NCBI GenBank assembly: GCA_029244725.1
Contig: JAQWQJ010000089.1
Coordinates: forward strand, 62,001 to 126,000
Reading direction: 5' to 3'
Source of the DNA: Paracoccaceae bacterium
GTDB lineage: Bacteria > Pseudomonadota > Alphaproteobacteria > Rhodobacterales > Rhodobacteraceae
DNA length: 64,000 bases
A program made the position numbers and the translations under genes. The notes under the pieces were generated by a model. The model ran no database searches. It saw nothing but the letters and a program-made list of their open reading frames with translations, and was not told the origin of the DNA. Below are positions 8,156 to 17,184 of the stretch, in pieces; the stretch's first letter is position 1; each line of letters begins with the position of its first letter.

Positions 8156-8818
8156 ATGAGTTTGATGGTTATAGAAGGCAGGCGTCACATGAAGACACCA
8201 CGCATGTTGAGACAAGTTGAGGCGTATTGGGAAGGCCTACGGCCCTTTGGTGACCTGCCAAGCAGAGATCAAATCAATCCACGCGGGCTAGAGAATGCGC
8301 TCGATTATGCATTTATACTCGACAAACCCGCCTCGGGAGAGTGTGTTTTTCGGCTTGGTGGCGAACGTCTCGGCGACATTTTGGGCATTGCCATTGACCG
8401 TGTTCCGATGGTCGCAATGTTTTTGCATACAACCCAACCAGCGTTAAGAGAGGCCCTTAACGCTGTATTTTCAGACCCGGCAATTATGCGTGCAGAGCTT
8501 TCTTCGGAAGACAGTGTGATGCGACCAACATTTGATGCGAACCTTTTGCTTTTGCCAGTAAAAAATGCTGCAAATGAAGTCACTCAAGCATTGGGTGTCT
8601 TGCATTTTGACGGTCCGCTTGGCCGATCCCCGCGTCAGTTCACCCGCTTTTCGCACAACCTGACTCGTTTAATATTAACCGACAAGACGCCCGTATTTGC
8701 AAAAGAGCCAGAACCCATTGGGATGGCCGAAGCGCCTGCAGAGTTCGCATACGAAAGCGGGCGCCCTGTAAGTTCAGGACGCCCGCAATTGAAGATTATA
8801 AAGGGTGGATTAAAGTGA
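8156..8818 (+). CDS. PAS-domain (PAS_5) protein
   Basis: The 220-residue cytoplasmic protein has a single PAS_5-type domain at about residues 15-165. Visible features are VEAYWEGLRPFGDLPSRDQI, the usual family start, and AFILDKPASGECVFRLGG. The tail is low in conservation and ends KIIKGGLK. PAS_5 proteins are abundant in alphaproteobacteria and mostly uncharacterised; there is no output domain, so it probably acts through a partner. Two CtrA-like boxes upstream suggest cell-cycle or motility-linked control. ATG 8189 (MKTPRMLRQ) is an alternative start. It ends 1 bp before the convergent DAHP synthase gene. Confidence 0.8.
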   Translation: MSLMVIEGRRHMKTPRMLRQVEAYWEGLRPFGDLPSRDQINPRGLENALDYAFILDKPASGECVFRLGGERLGDILGIAIDRVPMVAMFLHTTQPALREALNAVFSDPAIMRAELSSEDSVMRPTFDANLLLLPVKNAANEVTQALGVLHFDGPLGRSPRQFTRFSHNLTRLILTDKTPVFAKEPEPIGMAEAPAEFAYESGRPVSSGRPQLKIIKGGLK

Positions 8819-8819
8819 C

Positions 8820-10193
8820 TTAGCCAGCCTTGGCTGTTGCTGCAGCTGGGTTGCGGCGCTCAGAAAGCTCTTCGGCAACAAGGAATGCCAATTCTAGGGC
8901 TTGTGATGCGTTCAGACGTGGGTCACATGCTGTATGGTAACGGTCTGAAAGATCTTCATCCGTAACCGCATAAACACCACCAGTGCATTCTGTCACATCT
9001 TTACCGGTCATTTCGAAATGCACACCACCCGGGACAGTGCCCTCGGATTTGTGGATCTGGAAGAACTCGCGAACTTCGCGAAGTACGCTGTCAAACGGAC
9101 GTGTTTTGTAGCCAGTAGACGATTTGATGGTGTTGCCATGCATTGCATCACAAGACCAAACAACGTTTGCGCCTTCTTCTTCGACGGCTTTGATCAGACG
9201 TGGAAGGTGATCGCCTACCTTCCCTGCCCCAAAGCGTGCGATCAGTGTTAGACGACCAGCCTCGTTTTCTGGGTTCAGCTTGGACATCAAAACCTTGAGG
9301 TCGTCGGCAGTCGTGGTCGGACCACACTTCAAGCCAATCGGATTCTGGACGCCGCTACAGAATTCAACATGCGCTCCGTCTGGCTGACGGGTACGGTCGC
9401 CGATCCAAATCATGTGGCCGGAACCAGCCAACCATTGACCGGTCGTAGAATCCAAACGGCACAGCGCCTCTTCGTATTCAAGAAGCAAGGCTTCGTGGCT
9501 TGTATAAAAATCCACCGTCTGAAGCGCATGCGCACGCGCGCTGTCAACACCGGCGGCCGCCATGAAATCAAGCGTGTCGCCAATGCGATTGGCAACGTCG
9601 CGATAACGCTCGGCTTTTTCGTTCTCGGTAAATCCGAGAGTCCACGAGTGGACCTTATGAACGTCTGCGTAACCACCCGTTGAAAACGCGCGCAGTAAGT
9701 TCAATGTTGCTGCGGCCTGAGTGTAGGCCTCAAGCATCTTTTTAGGATTTGGAATGCGAGATTCTGGGGTAAAATCAAGCTCGTTGATGATGTCACCACG
9801 ATAGCTTGGAAGTTCGACGCCATCTTTCACTTCAGTCGGGGCCGAACGAGGCTTGGCAAACTGGCCAGCCATGCGGCCAACTTTGACAACTGGAACCTTT
9901 GCGCCGTAGGTCAAAACCATTGCCATTTGCAGCATAACTTTGAACGTGTCACGAATGCCATCAGCTGAAAATTCAGCGAAGCTTTCTGCGCAATCTCCGC
10001 CCTGAAGCAAGAACGCTTCGCCGCGTGATGCCTTAGCCAACTCATCTTTAAGACGGCGCGCTTCTCCGGCAAAAACCAGCGGAGGATACTTCGACAACTG
10101 AGCTTCAGCGGCATTTAAGGCTGCCTGATCAGTATAGTCCGGCATTTGGATCCGGGGCTTGTTGCGCCAATCAGATTTTTGCCATTCGCTCAT
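8820..10193 (-). CDS. aroF: 3-deoxy-7-phosphoheptulonate synthase, class II
   Basis: DAHP synthase joins phosphoenolpyruvate and erythrose-4-phosphate in the first step of the shikimate pathway. The 457-residue length and the motifs [25 protein letters not shown] and [11 protein letters not shown] mark the class II (plant/mycobacterial-like) type rather than the short E. coli type. The gene symbol is a pathway-level label. The gene stands alone, convergent with the PAS gene. An inverted repeat AGCGAT-ATC-ATCGCT (10211-10225) lies 18 bp upstream of the start in the leader and may act as operator or hairpin. aroB and aroK are elsewhere in the window (about 50-51.6 kb). Confidence 0.95.
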   Translation of the reverse strand: MSEWQKSDWRNKPRIQMPDYTDQAALNAAEAQLSKYPPLVFAGEARRLKDELAKASRGEAFLLQGGDCAESFAEFSADGIRDTFKVMLQMAMVLTYGAKVPVVKVGRMAGQFAKPRSAPTEVKDGVELPSYRGDIINELDFTPESRIPNPKKMLEAYTQAAATLNLLRAFSTGGYADVHKVHSWTLGFTENEKAERYRDVANRIGDTLDFMAAAGVDSARAHALQTVDFYTSHEALLLEYEEALCRLDSTTGQWLAGSGHMIWIGDRTRQPDGAHVEFCSGVQNPIGLKCGPTTTADDLKVLMSKLNPENEAGRLTLIARFGAGKVGDHLPRLIKAVEEEGANVVWSCDAMHGNTIKSSTGYKTRPFDSVLREVREFFQIHKSEGTVPGGVHFEMTGKDVTECTGGVYAVTDEDLSDRYHTACDPRLNASQALELAFLVAEELSERRNPAAATAKAG

Positions 10194-10377
10194 GTGTAGT
10201 CTCCGATGTTAGCGATATCATCGCTCGTATAATCAATCCGGCCCGTATCGGCCAATGTTCTTTTGCGACATTCTCGTCTTGACGACAATGTCTGATGCAG
10301 GTCAACGTCCTAGAAAGCGCGCAAAACTCGCATCAATGATGCAGAGAAATACCTAATTTGAGGCTATTTTTGGCAAA

Positions 10378-11379
10378 ATGACAACTACACGCGAAATTAT
10401 CGAAGTCGAATCATCAGGTGGAAAACCCCGCCGGTTTGTCTTTGTACTGCTCAATGAGTTCACATTATTGAGTTTTGCATCTGCTTTAGAGTGCTTGCGC
10501 ATTGCAAATCGTGCTTCCGGAAAAGAGCTCTATAAGTGGATGCTTGTGGGCGAAGGCGGTGACCTGATTGAGTGTTCCGCAGGCACCACGTTCAAGGTAG
10601 ATTCGGACTATCCAGAGCTTTCCCGAGACGACGTAATCGTTATCTGTGGCGGCATTAATATCCAGAATGCCACGACTACGAAACTGCTGAATTGGCTACG
10701 ACGTGAATCTCGCAAGGGTCTTCAAATAGCTGGTCTGTGTACAGCGGCTTATACACTGGCAAAGGCCGGTTTATTGGATGGCAAAAGCGCCACGATCCAC
10801 TGGGAAAACCAGGATAGTTTTGGCGAAGAATTCGACGAAATCGAGCTTACTAAATCGGTATTTGTTATCGACAAAAACCGGATGACCACCGCGGGTGGGA
10901 CATCGTCAATAGACTTGTTTCTTCAACTGATCGCCAATGATTTTGGAGAAGAATTGGCCAGCGCCGTTGCCGATCAACAGATCTATTCGTCCATTCGGAC
11001 AGATCAAGACACACAGCGTTTGTCCATTCCTACACGTATCGGCGTGCGGCATCCAAAACTTAGCCGCGTGATCTATATGATGGAGAACAACATAGAAGAG
11101 CCGATAAGTCCTTCGTTGCTGGCAAAAGAAGTCGGCATGTCTACTCGTCAGCTTGAGCGCTTATTCCGACGGTATTTGAACCGCTCGCCCAAGCGATACT
11201 ATATGGAAATCCGTCTGCAAAAAGCACGCAATCTGCTGATGCAAACGGACATGAGTGTTATCAACGTGGCATTGGCGTGTGGTTTCGCGTCGCCTTCGCA
11301 TTTTTCCAAGTGCTACAGGGCGCACTACGATACCACGCCTTATCGTGAGCGCGGTGCGCACGCGCGCAAAACTACCTAA
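10378..11379 (+). CDS. GlxA family AraC-type transcriptional regulator
   Basis: The 333-residue protein has an N-terminal DJ-1/PfpI-like domain (about residues 18-185, with ICGGINIQ and GLCTAAYTLAKAGLLDG) and a C-terminal AraC double helix-turn-helix (about 230-325, with LAKEVGMSTRQLERLFRRY and ALACGFASPSHFSKCYRAHY). GlxA-type regulators often control choline, carnitine or amino-acid catabolism. The ABC importer 126 bp downstream on the same strand is the closest candidate target, by inference. No Shine-Dalgarno site is strong, so the start rests on the reading frame and homology. Confidence 0.92.
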   Translation: MTTTREIIEVESSGGKPRRFVFVLLNEFTLLSFASALECLRIANRASGKELYKWMLVGEGGDLIECSAGTTFKVDSDYPELSRDDVIVICGGINIQNATTTKLLNWLRRESRKGLQIAGLCTAAYTLAKAGLLDGKSATIHWENQDSFGEEFDEIELTKSVFVIDKNRMTTAGGTSSIDLFLQLIANDFGEELASAVADQQIYSSIRTDQDTQRLSIPTRIGVRHPKLSRVIYMMENNIEEPISPSLLAKEVGMSTRQLERLFRRYLNRSPKRYYMEIRLQKARNLLMQTDMSVINVALACGFASPSHFSKCYRAHYDTTPYRERGAHARKTT

Positions 11380-11505
11380 TACTACGTAGGCACGCGCAAG
11401 TTACCGCAGGGTAAACCTTCAATTAGGGACCGATAAGACCCTTTTCTTTTGAGATGTTCCGACTTACCGTTTGCGGCAGAATAATATATTCTAAGGGAGA
11501 AAAAA

Positions 11506-12693
11506 ATGAAAAAACTATTAACCGCGACCGCGGCGACCGCTCTTATGGCTGGAGCTGCGTCTGCCGAAGACATCAAAATTGGTGTTTTCCTAGGCTTCAC
11601 TGGCCCGATTGAATCACTTGTTGCTGAGATGGCACCTGCTGCTGAATTCGCTATTGCAGAAGTTGACGCGTCAGGCGCACTTCTAGGCGGATCGTCAGTA
11701 ACGGCTATCCGTGGCGACACAACCTGTGTCGACTCAGCTGCAGCTCAGTCCGCTGCAGAGCGTCTGATCACATCTGACGGCGTATCTGGCATCGTTGGCG
11801 GCGACTGTTCAGGCGTAACTGGCGCAGCATTGACAAACGTTGCTCTGCCAAACGGCATGGTCATGGTGTCACCATCAGCAACTTCGCCAGGTCTTTCGCA
11901 CCAGAACAACGAAGACAACGGCTTGTTCTTCCGTACCGCACCTTCTGACGCACGTCAGGGTGTTGTAATGACCGAAGTTCTGATGGATCAGGGCATTTCG
12001 GAAGTTGCTGTAACGTACACAAACAATGACTACGGCAAGGGTTTGGCTGATGCATTCCAGGCTGCTTACGAAGCTGCTGGCGGTACGGTCACAATCAACT
12101 CACCACACGAAGATGGCAAAGCTGACTATTCTGCTGAAGTTGGCGCATTGGCTGCTGCTGGCGGCGATCGTCTTGTTGTTGCAGGCTATGTCGACCAAGG
12201 TGGTTCTGGCATCGTTCAGGCTGCTCTCGACACTGGCGCGTTCGACACGTTCCACTTCCCTGACGGCATGATCGGTGAAGCACTTGAGAACAACTTCGGT
12301 AGCGACATCGACGGTTCAACTGGTCAGCACCCAAGCCCATCAGTTGAATTAGCAGATGCATTCACTGCACTTGCAGATGGTGCGTTCAACGCAACTTCAC
12401 CATTCGCTCCTGAAAGCTATGACGCTGCGGCGCTCATCATGCTGGCTATGCAGTCTGCAGGTTCGTCAGATCCAGCTGACTATAAAGGCCACATCATGAA
12501 CGTTGCTAACGCTCCAGGTGAACAGATCAACGCAGGCGACTTGGCCCGCGGTCTTGAGATCCTCGCGGGTGGCGGCGAAATCGACTACGTCGGCGCATCA
12601 GGCGTTGAGTTGGTTGGCCCAGGTGAAGCAGCAGGAAACTATCGTGAAATCGTCGTCGAAGGCGGCAAAATCACAACTGCTTCGTTCCGTTAA
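11506..12693 (+). CDS. Branched-chain amino acid-type ABC transporter, substrate-binding protein
   Basis: The 395-residue protein has a Sec signal peptide (MKKLLTATAATALMAGAASA) and the Peripla_BP_6 fold (IKIGVFLGFTGPIESLVAEM). It is the periplasmic receptor of the five-gene importer that follows. A strong Shine-Dalgarno site (AAGGGAG) precedes the ATG. A hairpin terminator lies after it, so the receptor is likely made in excess over the membrane parts. The family binds amino acids, amides, urea or aromatic acids; the ligand cannot be read from sequence. The gene is rich in GCT/GCA codons typical of highly expressed genes. Confidence 0.9.
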   Translation: MKKLLTATAATALMAGAASAEDIKIGVFLGFTGPIESLVAEMAPAAEFAIAEVDASGALLGGSSVTAIRGDTTCVDSAAAQSAAERLITSDGVSGIVGGDCSGVTGAALTNVALPNGMVMVSPSATSPGLSHQNNEDNGLFFRTAPSDARQGVVMTEVLMDQGISEVAVTYTNNDYGKGLADAFQAAYEAAGGTVTINSPHEDGKADYSAEVGALAAAGGDRLVVAGYVDQGGSGIVQAALDTGAFDTFHFPDGMIGEALENNFGSDIDGSTGQHPSPSVELADAFTALADGAFNATSPFAPESYDAAALIMLAMQSAGSSDPADYKGHIMNVANAPGEQINAGDLARGLEILAGGGEIDYVGASGVELVGPGEAAGNYREIVVEGGKITTASFR

Positions 12694-12713
12694 TCGCGAA
12701 ACATTGAAATTTG

Positions 12714-12742
12714 AAACAGCCCGGCATTTGTCGGGCTGTTTT
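12714..12742 (+). terminator. Intra-operon terminator/attenuator
   Basis: AACAGCCCG pairs with CGGGCTGTT (9 bp, 8-nt loop), followed by TTTTG. It lies between the binding-protein gene and the first ATPase gene and probably sets the expression ratio. Confidence 0.8.
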
Positions 12743-12786
12743 GCCAATTAAGGGCCGCCGCTAGAGCTGTCCAAGGGGGATATAAC

Positions 12787-13569
12787 TTGATCAGGGTCGA
12801 AAACCTGCACAAGCAATTCGGAGGCTTTCGCGCTGTTGATGGTGCAACGCTGGAAATTGCTTCGGGCTCAATAACCGGTCTCATTGGACCAAACGGCGCG
12901 GGAAAAACTACACTTTTCAATGTGATAGCTGGCGTACATAGCCCGTCAGGCGGCAAAGTTACGCTTGATGGTGAAGACATAACAGGTCTTCCGCCGCATG
13001 AATTATTTCATAAAGGCGTTCTTCGCACCTTCCAGATTGCACACGAATACGGCTCAATGTCCTGCCGTGAGAACCTAATGATGGTGCCTGCGGATCAAAG
13101 TGGCGAAACGCTTTGGAACACGTGGTTCGGTCGCAAACGCATTGCGGATGAAGAACGCGCATTACGCGCCAAAGCTGATGAAGTTCTTGAGTTTCTAACA
13201 ATTGAACACCTTGCCGATCACAAAGCTGGTCAGGTTTCCGGCGGCCAGAAAAAACTGCTTGAGCTTGGACGCACCATGATGGTCGACGCCAAGATCGTTT
13301 TTCTTGATGAGGTCGGCGCAGGCGTGAATCGCACCCTGCTAAACACAATCGGCGACGCGATTATCCGTCTAAACAAAGAGCGTGGTTACACGTTCGTCGT
13401 CATTGAGCACGACATGGATTTCATCGGACGTCTCTGTGATCCTGTGATCTGTATGGCCGAGGGCAAAGTCCTCGCCGAAGGCACACTCAGCGAAATCAAA
13501 GCCAACGAACAAGTGATCGAAGCCTATCTCGGCACCGGTCTGAAAAACAAACAGAAGGAAGAGGCATAA
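12787..13569 (+). CDS. ABC transporter ATP-binding protein, LivG type
   Basis: The 260-residue ATPase has Walker A GPNGAGKTT, signature VSGGQKKLLELGR and Walker B IVFLDEVGAGVN. The C-terminal extension is the LivG/BCA type. It energises the importer with the LivF-type partner. The start is TTG, chosen because AAGGGGG lies a suitable distance upstream and the sequence MIRVENLHKQFGGF is complete. The stop and the next start overlap (TAATG). Confidence 0.9.
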   Translation: MIRVENLHKQFGGFRAVDGATLEIASGSITGLIGPNGAGKTTLFNVIAGVHSPSGGKVTLDGEDITGLPPHELFHKGVLRTFQIAHEYGSMSCRENLMMVPADQSGETLWNTWFGRKRIADEERALRAKADEVLEFLTIEHLADHKAGQVSGGQKKLLELGRTMMVDAKIVFLDEVGAGVNRTLLNTIGDAIIRLNKERGYTFVVIEHDMDFIGRLCDPVICMAEGKVLAEGTLSEIKANEQVIEAYLGTGLKNKQKEEA

Positions 13570-14282
13570 TGGCAGAACCCTTCCTCATCGGGGACACCAT
13601 GACCGGCGGTTATGGTAAGGGCCCTGATATTCTTCATGAATGCACCATTGCCGTCGATAAAGGCGAAATCGCAGTGATTGTCGGACCCAACGGCGCGGGC
13701 AAATCCACTGCAATGAAAGCCGTCTTCGGGATGCTCGACGTCCGTGGTGGCCAAGTTCGTCTGGATGGCAACGACATAACCAAGCTAAGCCCACAAGATC
13801 GTGTTTTGAAGGGAATGGGCTTTGTACCCCAGAACCACAACATCTTCACGACGATGACGGTGGAAGAAAACCTTGAGATGGGCGCATATATTCGCCGCGA
13901 CGATTATGCAGAGACGATGGATCAAGTTTATGATCTGTTCCCCATTCTGAAAGAAAAACGCAACCAACACGCCGGCGAGCTTTCAGGTGGTCAGCGCCAG
14001 CAAGTTGCCGTTGGCCGCGCCTTGATGACCCAACCCAGCGTTCTAATGCTTGATGAGCCCACAGCTGGCGTATCACCGATTGTCATGGACGAATTGTTTG
14101 ACCGTATTATTGAGGTCGCCCGTACCGGCATCTCAATCCTCATGGTTGAGCAGAACGCCCGCCAAGCCCTTGAAATAGCGGACAAAGGATATGTCCTCGT
14201 TCAAGGCCGCAATGCATACACTGGAACCGGGCAAGAGCTTTTAGCCGACCCCGAAGTCCGCAAATCATTCTTGGGGGGCTAA
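13569..14282 (+). CDS. ABC transporter ATP-binding protein, LivF type
   Basis: The 237-residue second ATPase has Walker A GPNGAGKST, signature LSGGQRQQ and Walker B LMLDEPTAGVSP, with the length of LivF proteins. It is translationally coupled to its neighbours (one-base overlaps at both ends) and forms the ATPase heterodimer with the LivG-type protein. Confidence 0.9.
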   Translation: MAEPFLIGDTMTGGYGKGPDILHECTIAVDKGEIAVIVGPNGAGKSTAMKAVFGMLDVRGGQVRLDGNDITKLSPQDRVLKGMGFVPQNHNIFTTMTVEENLEMGAYIRRDDYAETMDQVYDLFPILKEKRNQHAGELSGGQRQQVAVGRALMTQPSVLMLDEPTAGVSPIVMDELFDRIIEVARTGISILMVEQNARQALEIADKGYVLVQGRNAYTGTGQELLADPEVRKSFLGG

Positions 14283-15298
14283 TGATGATTGATTTTCTCA
14301 ACGCGATCGTCGCGCTATCCAACTTCGTCCTGATCCCCGCCATCGCCTACGGCAGTCAACTTGCGCTTGGCGCTTTGGGTGTAACTTTGGTTTACGGCGT
14401 TCTCAGGTTCTCAAACTTCGCCCATGGCGACACTATGGCCTTTGGCACCATGACCGTGATCCTGTTCACATGGTGGTTCCAATCCATGGGTATCAGTATC
14501 CACCCACTTCCAACCGCCCTGCTCGCCCTGCCCTTTGGAATCGCGGTTACGGCACTTTTGTTGCTAGGCACTGACCGCGTCGTTTATCGCTTCTACCGCA
14601 AGCAAAAGGCGCAACCAGTGATCTATTTGATCGTCTCACTTGGTGTGATGTTCATCCTAAACGGCCTTGTTCGCTTCATTATCGGCCCCGGCGATCAACG
14701 CTTTGCTGACGGTGAACGCTTCATCATGAAGGCGCGTGATTTCAAAGCAATGACCGGTCTGAAAGAAGGCCTCGCCATCAAGACATCGCAAAGCATCACG
14801 CTTGTTACTGCAATCATTGTCGTGATCGCGTTATTTTGGTTCCTAAATCGCACCCGAACAGGCAAATCCATGCGGGCGTTTTCAGACAACGAAGATTTGG
14901 CGCTTTTGTCTGGCATCAACCCTGAGCGCGTCGTGATCTACACATGGCTTATAGTGGCAGCGCTGGCGACCATCGCCGGCACACTTTACGGTCTCGATAA
15001 AAGCTTCAAACCGTTCACCTATTTCCAACTATTGCTACCGATTTTTGCAGCAGCAATCGTTGGCGGTTTAGGGTCCCCTCTCGGGGCCATCGCGGGTGGA
15101 TTTGTCATCGCGTTTTCTGAGGTCATGATCACCTATGCTTGGAAAAAGGTTTTGACCTATCTAATGCCAGATAGTCTCGATCCCAGTGGGCTTGTCCAGT
15201 TGATCGCGACCGAATACAAATTTGCCATCAGCTTCGTGATCCTAGTTATTGTCCTGCTCTTCCGACCGACGGGCCTGTTTAGGGGGAAAGCACTATGA
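14282..15298 (+). CDS. Branched-chain amino acid-type ABC transporter permease, LivH type
   Basis: The 338-residue integral membrane protein carries LivH-type features: GVTLVYGVLRFSNFAHGD near the N-terminus and AAAIVGGLGSPLGAIAGG in the coupling region. It has about eight membrane segments. The ATG may be at 14282 or 14285; both follow the LivF stop. The stop overlaps the next start (ATGA). Confidence 0.9.
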   Translation: MMIDFLNAIVALSNFVLIPAIAYGSQLALGALGVTLVYGVLRFSNFAHGDTMAFGTMTVILFTWWFQSMGISIHPLPTALLALPFGIAVTALLLLGTDRVVYRFYRKQKAQPVIYLIVSLGVMFILNGLVRFIIGPGDQRFADGERFIMKARDFKAMTGLKEGLAIKTSQSITLVTAIIVVIALFWFLNRTRTGKSMRAFSDNEDLALLSGINPERVVIYTWLIVAALATIAGTLYGLDKSFKPFTYFQLLLPIFAAAIVGGLGSPLGAIAGGFVIAFSEVMITYAWKKVLTYLMPDSLDPSGLVQLIATEYKFAISFVILVIVLLFRPTGLFRGKAL

Positions 15299-16599
15299 AC
15301 GATCTATCCAAAAACCTCTCGTATTTCGCACTTGTCGCTGTTCTCATCATTGGAACCGGCTTTTACCAAAGCTGGAACTCAGCCCTTTTCATTCTAAACA
15401 TGGGGTTGGTAAGTGCCATTCTGTCGCTCGGCGTTAATCTGCAATGGGGTATCGCAGGATTGCTCAACGTCGGCGTGATGGGCTTTGTCGCCCTTGGCGG
15501 GGCGTCGACTATCTTTATCTCGATGGCGCCAATTCCAGCGGCTTGGCAAGCTGGCGGTCCACGTATTCTACTGGGCCTTGCACTTGGCGCTGCGACTATC
15601 GCGGCGTTGGTTATCGGCTATAGTCGGCTGCCAAAGGGACGTGTTCGTACGATCGCTTTGCTTGCAGTCGCGGTCATTGGATTTCTAGCCTATCGAAGTG
15701 TCATTTCGCCAGCAATAAAATCAGTTGAGGCCGTAAACCCCGCACTTGAAGGTTATCTCGGAGGTCTTGGTCTACCAGTACTTCTCGCTTGGCCTGTCGG
15801 AGGGCTATTGGCCGCTGGCGCCGCGTGGATTATCGGCAAAACCGCACTTGGTTTACGCTCAGACTACCTCGCGATTGCCACGCTGGGTATTTCTGAAATC
15901 ATTGTAGCCGTCCTCAAGAACGAAGACTGGCTGACGCGCGGTGTGAAGAACGTCAATGGAATTCCACGTCCTGTACCCTATGAAATAGACCTACAGAACG
16001 ATCCATTGTTCGTTGAACGTGCAGCGACGTTGGGTCTCGATCCAACAATTGCGTCCACGTTGTTCGTCAAAATCCTTTACGCCCTGCTATTTGCATCCGT
16101 TCTTATCATATTGCTTTGGCTATCTCAAAGAGCCCTCAACAGCCCTTGGGGTCGTATGATGCGCGCAATTCGAGATAACGAAACGGCTGCTCGTGCCATG
16201 GGCAAAAACGTAACCGCACGCCATCTACAGGTCTTCATACTCGGCTCCGCAGTGTGCGGGATTGCGGGCGCTATGATGACAACGCTTGATAGCCAGTTCA
16301 CGCCTTCTGCCTACCAGCCTTTGCGATTTACATTTCTAGTATGGGTGATGGTCATCGTTGGCGGGTCCGGTAACAATTTCGGCGCTGTGCTTGGTGGCTT
16401 CATTGTTTGGTTCCTCTGGGTACAAGTTGAACCAATGGGCCTCTGGTTGATGCAAGTTATCACATCCCCACTCGCCGAAGACAGTGCTCTTCGCCTGCAT
16501 CTCATCAACAGCGCTGCACACATGAGGCTGCTGACAATGGGCATCTTCTTGTTACTCATGCTCAGGTTCAGTCCACGTGGACTACTGCCAGAGAAATAA
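15295..16599 (+). CDS. Branched-chain amino acid-type ABC transporter permease, LivM type
   Basis: The 434-residue membrane protein is the LivM partner, with LSLGVNLQWGIAGLLNVGVMGF and the coupling region MMRAIRDNETAARAMGKNV. It is the last gene of the importer operon and is followed by a strong terminator. A stretch of about 100 residues between early membrane segments makes it somewhat longer than compact LivM proteins. Confidence 0.9.
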   Translation: MNDLSKNLSYFALVAVLIIGTGFYQSWNSALFILNMGLVSAILSLGVNLQWGIAGLLNVGVMGFVALGGASTIFISMAPIPAAWQAGGPRILLGLALGAATIAALVIGYSRLPKGRVRTIALLAVAVIGFLAYRSVISPAIKSVEAVNPALEGYLGGLGLPVLLAWPVGGLLAAGAAWIIGKTALGLRSDYLAIATLGISEIIVAVLKNEDWLTRGVKNVNGIPRPVPYEIDLQNDPLFVERAATLGLDPTIASTLFVKILYALLFASVLIILLWLSQRALNSPWGRMMRAIRDNETAARAMGKNVTARHLQVFILGSAVCGIAGAMMTTLDSQFTPSAYQPLRFTFLVWVMVIVGGSGNNFGAVLGGFIVWFLWVQVEPMGLWLMQVITSPLAEDSALRLHLINSAAHMRLLTMGIFLLLMLRFSPRGLLPEK

Positions 16600-16601
16600 A
16601 G

Positions 16602-16632
16602 AAAGGGCGCCCAGTGTGGCGCCCTTATTTCT
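16602..16632 (+). terminator. Rho-independent terminator after the liv-type operon
   Basis: AAGGGCGC (16603-16610) pairs with GCGCCCTT (16619-16626), then TATTTCTTT. It lies directly after the LivM-type stop codon. Confidence 0.85.
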
Positions 16633-16650
16633 TTATCTTGCCTAAAATAC

Positions 16651-16692
16651 CTCGGGGTGAATGGCCGAAGGCCAGAGGGGCAGCGCCCCTCT
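16651..16692. repeat. REP-like palindromic intergenic element
   Basis: The segment contains GGCCGAAGGCC (short hairpin) followed by AGAGGGGC-AGC-GCCCCTCT (16674-16692, 8-bp stem). The motif resembles G+C-rich palindromic units often seen between Rhodobacteraceae genes. It sits between the convergent ends of the transporter operon and the thioesterase gene, where it could stop transcription from the right. No second full copy was seen in this window. Confidence 0.45.
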
Positions 16693-16707
16693 CCATTCCG
16701 ATGTTTT

Positions 16708-17127
16708 TTATTTTGGCGGAATAGAATAGGTCAGACTCGCCCGCGCAACTGGCTTTGGCTCACCTTCCGAATAAATCAGCACATCGCTTACGGATAGCAC
16801 TCTTCCAAGCTTCAACAACCGACAGTCCGCAATGATGTCCACGCCGGCGGCAGGTTTTCGCATGAAATCAATCGAACAGTTCGTCGTCACAGCCAAGGCT
16901 TCGGGACCAATACGACTTAGCGTCGCGAGATAGGCCGCGACATCTGCGGCGGAAAACATTGTTGGTCCTGAGATCGTCCCTCCTGGTCGAATGTTCGACG
17001 CATCGACTTTCCAACGAATAATGCAGCCCTGATCCGTAATTTCTTCCACGTGCAGTTGATCACTCACCTGCGGGAACACTTCCTGCGCAAAAATGTTTAA
17101 TTCCGCCACGTTCATTTTAATGTCCAT
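16708..17127 (-). CDS. PaaI-type hotdog thioesterase
   Basis: The protein of about 139 residues has the hotdog fold of PaaI/YdiI-like acyl-CoA thioesterases: RPGGTISGPTMFSAADVAAY for the central helix and TTNCSIDFMRKPAAGVDI for the following strand. The ATG at 17127 is chosen because GGAGGG lies seven bases upstream; a longer frame to 17148 has none. It is divergent from an enoyl-CoA hydratase-like gene, consistent with acyl-CoA metabolism. The substrate is unknown. Confidence 0.85.
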   Translation of the reverse strand: MDIKMNVAELNIFAQEVFPQVSDQLHVEEITDQGCIIRWKVDASNIRPGGTISGPTMFSAADVAAYLATLSRIGPEALAVTTNCSIDFMRKPAAGVDIIADCRLLKLGRVLSVSDVLIYSEGEPKPVARASLTYSIPPK

Positions 17128-17184
17128 TCTTGCCCTCCGCATCTGCACGGCCCATGGTTGGCCTGATCTATGACGGAGAACAAG

